Shown here piece after piece: positions 5,219 through 6,759 of a stretch of DNA of 6,759 nucleotides; within the stretch, counting starts at the first letter, position 1, and the number at the start of each line of letters is the position of its first letter. The translations under genes were made by a program, and so were the position numbers. The DNA is from an uncultured Collinsella sp. (GTDB taxonomy: Bacteria > Actinomycetota > Coriobacteriia > Coriobacteriales > Coriobacteriaceae): positions 1-6,759 of the forward strand of contig URZJ01000096.1 in assembly GCA_900552395.1 (NCBI GenBank). The letters are read 5' to 3'. The notes beneath the pieces were generated by a model that was not told where the DNA came from, ran no database searches, and saw only the letters and a program-made list of their open reading frames with translations.

Positions 5219-5271
5219 GATTCTGCCGAGACCATAATTGGGTCTCTGTCGGTTGTGCGCGGGGCTTTTTT
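5200..5271 (+). terminator. Leader terminator of the PTS permease, alternative to the RAT
   Basis: A long hairpin: AGCTCC (5200-5205) pairs with GGGGCT (5261-5266); GCAC (5211-5214) with GTGC (5255-5258); ACCGA (5216-5220) with TCGGT (5249-5253); and GAGACC (5228-5233) with GGTCTC (5241-5246) around loop ATAATTG. The 3' arm runs straight into six T (5266-5271). The 5' arm uses the same bases as the right half of the RAT-like hairpin. Confidence 0.8.
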
Positions 5272-5409
5272 CATGTCGATCCACCCGGGAATCACATGCA
5301 AATCAATCTCTTGCCAACTGGTATCGCGCGCTGCGCAGGCGCGAGCGGAATCGTGCGTCTTGGTGCCGTGAAGTCCCACGGCCTTTAGTTGGAAGAGAAG
5401 GGATTCGAC
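5272..5409 (+). other. PTS leader between terminator and start codon, with two hairpins
   Basis: This 138-bp stretch has no convincing gene. It holds two possible stems: TCGCGC/GCGCGA (5324-5344, loop containing CTGCGCAG) and GCCGTG/CACGGC (5365-5382, 6-nt loop) followed by CTTTAG. They could shape translation or RNA stability of the permease message, or be incidental. No second RAT motif is seen. Confidence 0.35.
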
Positions 5410-6759
5410 ATGACTGTCGATAACAAGAAGATTGCCGAGGACGTGCTCGCTGCCGTCGGCGGCGCCTCCAATGTGACGAACGCGACGCACTGCATGACCC
5501 GCTTGCGTCTGAACCTCAAAGATCAGTCCATTCCCAATGATAATGAAGTTAAGAAGATCAAGGGTGTGTTGGGCGCACAGTGGTCTGGCGGCCAGTATCA
5601 GGTCATCATTGGCCAGAACGTGCCGAAGGTCTATGACGCCGCCATTGCGCTGGGCGTCAAGGGCGAAGGCTCCATTGACGAGAACCTCGATGACGGCACC
5701 AAGGAGCCACTGACGGTCAAGACTGCGGGCAAGAAGGCCCTTAACTACCTGTCCAAGACAATGTGCATGACGATCCCCATTATCATGGGCGCCGCCATGT
5801 TCCGCACACTTGCCGTACTTTGCGGCGACGGCATGCTCGGTATCTGGTCTGCAGATTCTGACATCTACAACTTCTTCTACAACTGGATTTACAACGCCGG
5901 CTATTATTTCCTCCCTGTCTATCTGGGTTGGGCTGCCGCAAAGCAGCTCGGCTGCAGCCAGCCGCTCGGCATGATGCTCGGCGGCGTGCTCATTGCCCCC
6001 GAGTTCATGACGTTGGTCAACGCCGCTGCGGATTCTGGTGCTACGACCACGATGGTTTACGGCGTGCTCCCGGCTCAGCTGAACAACTATTCTGCGACCG
6101 TGCTCCCCATGCTGCTGTCTATGCCGGTGCTGATGGTCGTCGAGAAGTTCATGAAGAAGATCATCCCCGACATGCTCTCCACGGTGTTTGTGCCCGTGTG
6201 CACCATGGCTGTGATGACCCCCGTTTCCCTGTGCGCCCTAGCTCCGATTGGTTCCATTCTGGGCGACCTGGTCGGCAACTTTATGTTCGGCCTCGGAAAC
6301 GCTGGCGGCATCGTCACGATCCTCTCCCTCGTCGCCATTGTCGCGCTTTGGGAGTTCCTGGTTATGACCGGTATGCACCAGGTTCTGATTGCCCTCGGCA
6401 TTGTGCAGGTGCTCACCTCAGGGTCTGACTCCTGCGTTATGGTCGCGGGTGCTATCGCTCAGTTCGCCACGTGGGGCATGGCCTTCGGTGCCTTCCTGCG
6501 CCTTAAGGAGGTCGACGAAAAGGGCGCTATGCTTGGTTTCTCGCTCTCCGGCATTGTCGGTGGCGTGACGGAGCCCGCGCTGTATGGCTGCGGCTTTAAG
6601 TATACTCGCTGCCTGGGTGCCATGGTCGCGGGCGGCGCTATCGGCGGCCTGATCGCGGCTCTCACTAATGTGACCACGTATGTTTTGGGCGCAACTAATA
6701 TCCTAGGTATTACAGGTTATGTTGCAGGCGGAACTGCTAATCTCGTATGGGGCTGCGTT
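5410..6759 (+). CDS. PTS beta-glucoside-type permease, EIIB-EIIC part, 3' end outside window
   Basis: An uninterrupted frame of 450 codons from ATG 5410 to the window edge. AAGGGA (5398-5403) stands 6 nt before the start. Residues 1-90 are a glucose-superfamily EIIB domain: Cys28 in NATHCMTRLRL is the phosphorylated cysteine, and SGGQYQVIIG (59-68) matches the rest of the fold. From about residue 107 the protein is the membrane EIIC domain, with many hydrophobic helices, MTGMHQVLIAL around His323 and GGVTEPALYG with Glu388 in the substrate-binding loop. It imports and phosphorylates a sugar at the cytoplasmic membrane. The domain order, and the LicT-type gene and RAT leader ahead of it, point to the BglF/BglP group and thus beta-glucosides such as salicin or cellobiose, though the sugar is inferred. 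Whether an EIIA domain is fused at the end cannot be seen. Confidence 0.93.
   Translation, partial: MTVDNKKIAEDVLAAVGGASNVTNATHCMTRLRLNLKDQSIPNDNEVKKIKGVLGAQWSGGQYQVIIGQNVPKVYDAAIALGVKGEGSIDENLDDGTKEPLTVKTAGKKALNYLSKTMCMTIPIIMGAAMFRTLAVLCGDGMLGIWSADSDIYNFFYNWIYNAGYYFLPVYLGWAAAKQLGCSQPLGMMLGGVLIAPEFMTLVNAAADSGATTTMVYGVLPAQLNNYSATVLPMLLSMPVLMVVEKFMKKIIPDMLSTVFVPVCTMAVMTPVSLCALAPIGSILGDLVGNFMFGLGNAGGIVTILSLVAIVALWEFLVMTGMHQVLIALGIVQVLTSGSDSCVMVAGAIAQFATWGMAFGAFLRLKEVDEKGAMLGFSLSGIVGGVTEPALYGCGFKYTRCLGAMVAGGAIGGLIAALTNVTTYVLGATNILGITGYVAGGTANLVWGCV

Noticed and set aside
5116..5388. Plus-strand open frames across the PTS leader, including a 32-codon ORF from ATG 5273
   Set aside because: They run through the RAT and terminator, or begin right after the T run, with no ribosome site; RNA structure explains the region better.
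5928..6428. Open frame of 166 codons on the plus strand inside the permease
   Set aside because: It is out of frame with the EIIC domain, which is intact and carries the Cys28 and GGVTEP motifs; the shadow frame is Arg/His-rich nonsense.

Overview
The window reads as a contiguous piece of chromosome from an anaerobic, GC-rich gut Actinobacterium. The style (GC-rich third positions, oxygen-scavenging reverse rubrerythrin, fermentative dehydrogenases, PTS sugar uptake under a LicT-type antiterminator) fits a Coriobacteriia member such as Collinsella. That assignment rests on gene content and general resemblance, not on a search. No insertion sequence, CRISPR array, tRNA or rRNA is visible.

Layout. 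Positions 1-238 (minus strand) hold the N-terminal part of a reverse rubrerythrin (NADH peroxidase type), cut by the window edge. Divergent from it, after a 256-bp control region, is a two-gene operon: an iron-type alcohol dehydrogenase (495-1715) and, 8 bp later, an ALDH3-like aldehyde dehydrogenase (1724-3103). The control region carries two 18-bp interrupted palindromes, 64 bp apart, that match the clostridial form of the Rex redox operator. The operon is therefore probably controlled by the NADH/NAD+ ratio. A hairpin follows the operon.

The middle holds small genes: a doubtful 59-codon Cys/His-rich ORF (3170-3349), a 59-aa protein with an acidic N-half and a basic C-half (3368-3547, GTG start), and a calcineurin-like metallophosphoesterase (3614-4159) with its own candidate promoter. 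A rho-independent terminator closes the phosphoesterase gene and sits across the predicted start of the next transcript.

The right third is a sugar-uptake module. It contains a BglG/LicT-family antiterminator (4233-5069), then a 340-bp leader, then the first 450 codons of a beta-glucoside-type PTS permease (EIIB-EIIC, from 5410, running off the window). The leader contains a ribonucleic antiterminator (RAT)-like hairpin at 5182-5218. Its 3' half is also the 5' arm of a long terminator hairpin (5200-5271) ending in six T. The two folds exclude each other, which is the LicT/BglG switch: when sugar is present the regulator would hold the RAT, the terminator could not form, and the permease would be transcribed. 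The regulator lacks one of the four conserved PRD histidines (Ser154 in its place).

I did not find a clearly undescribed system. The most interesting items are the paired Rex-like boxes, the intact RAT/terminator switch with its odd regulator, and the small unannotated ORFs.
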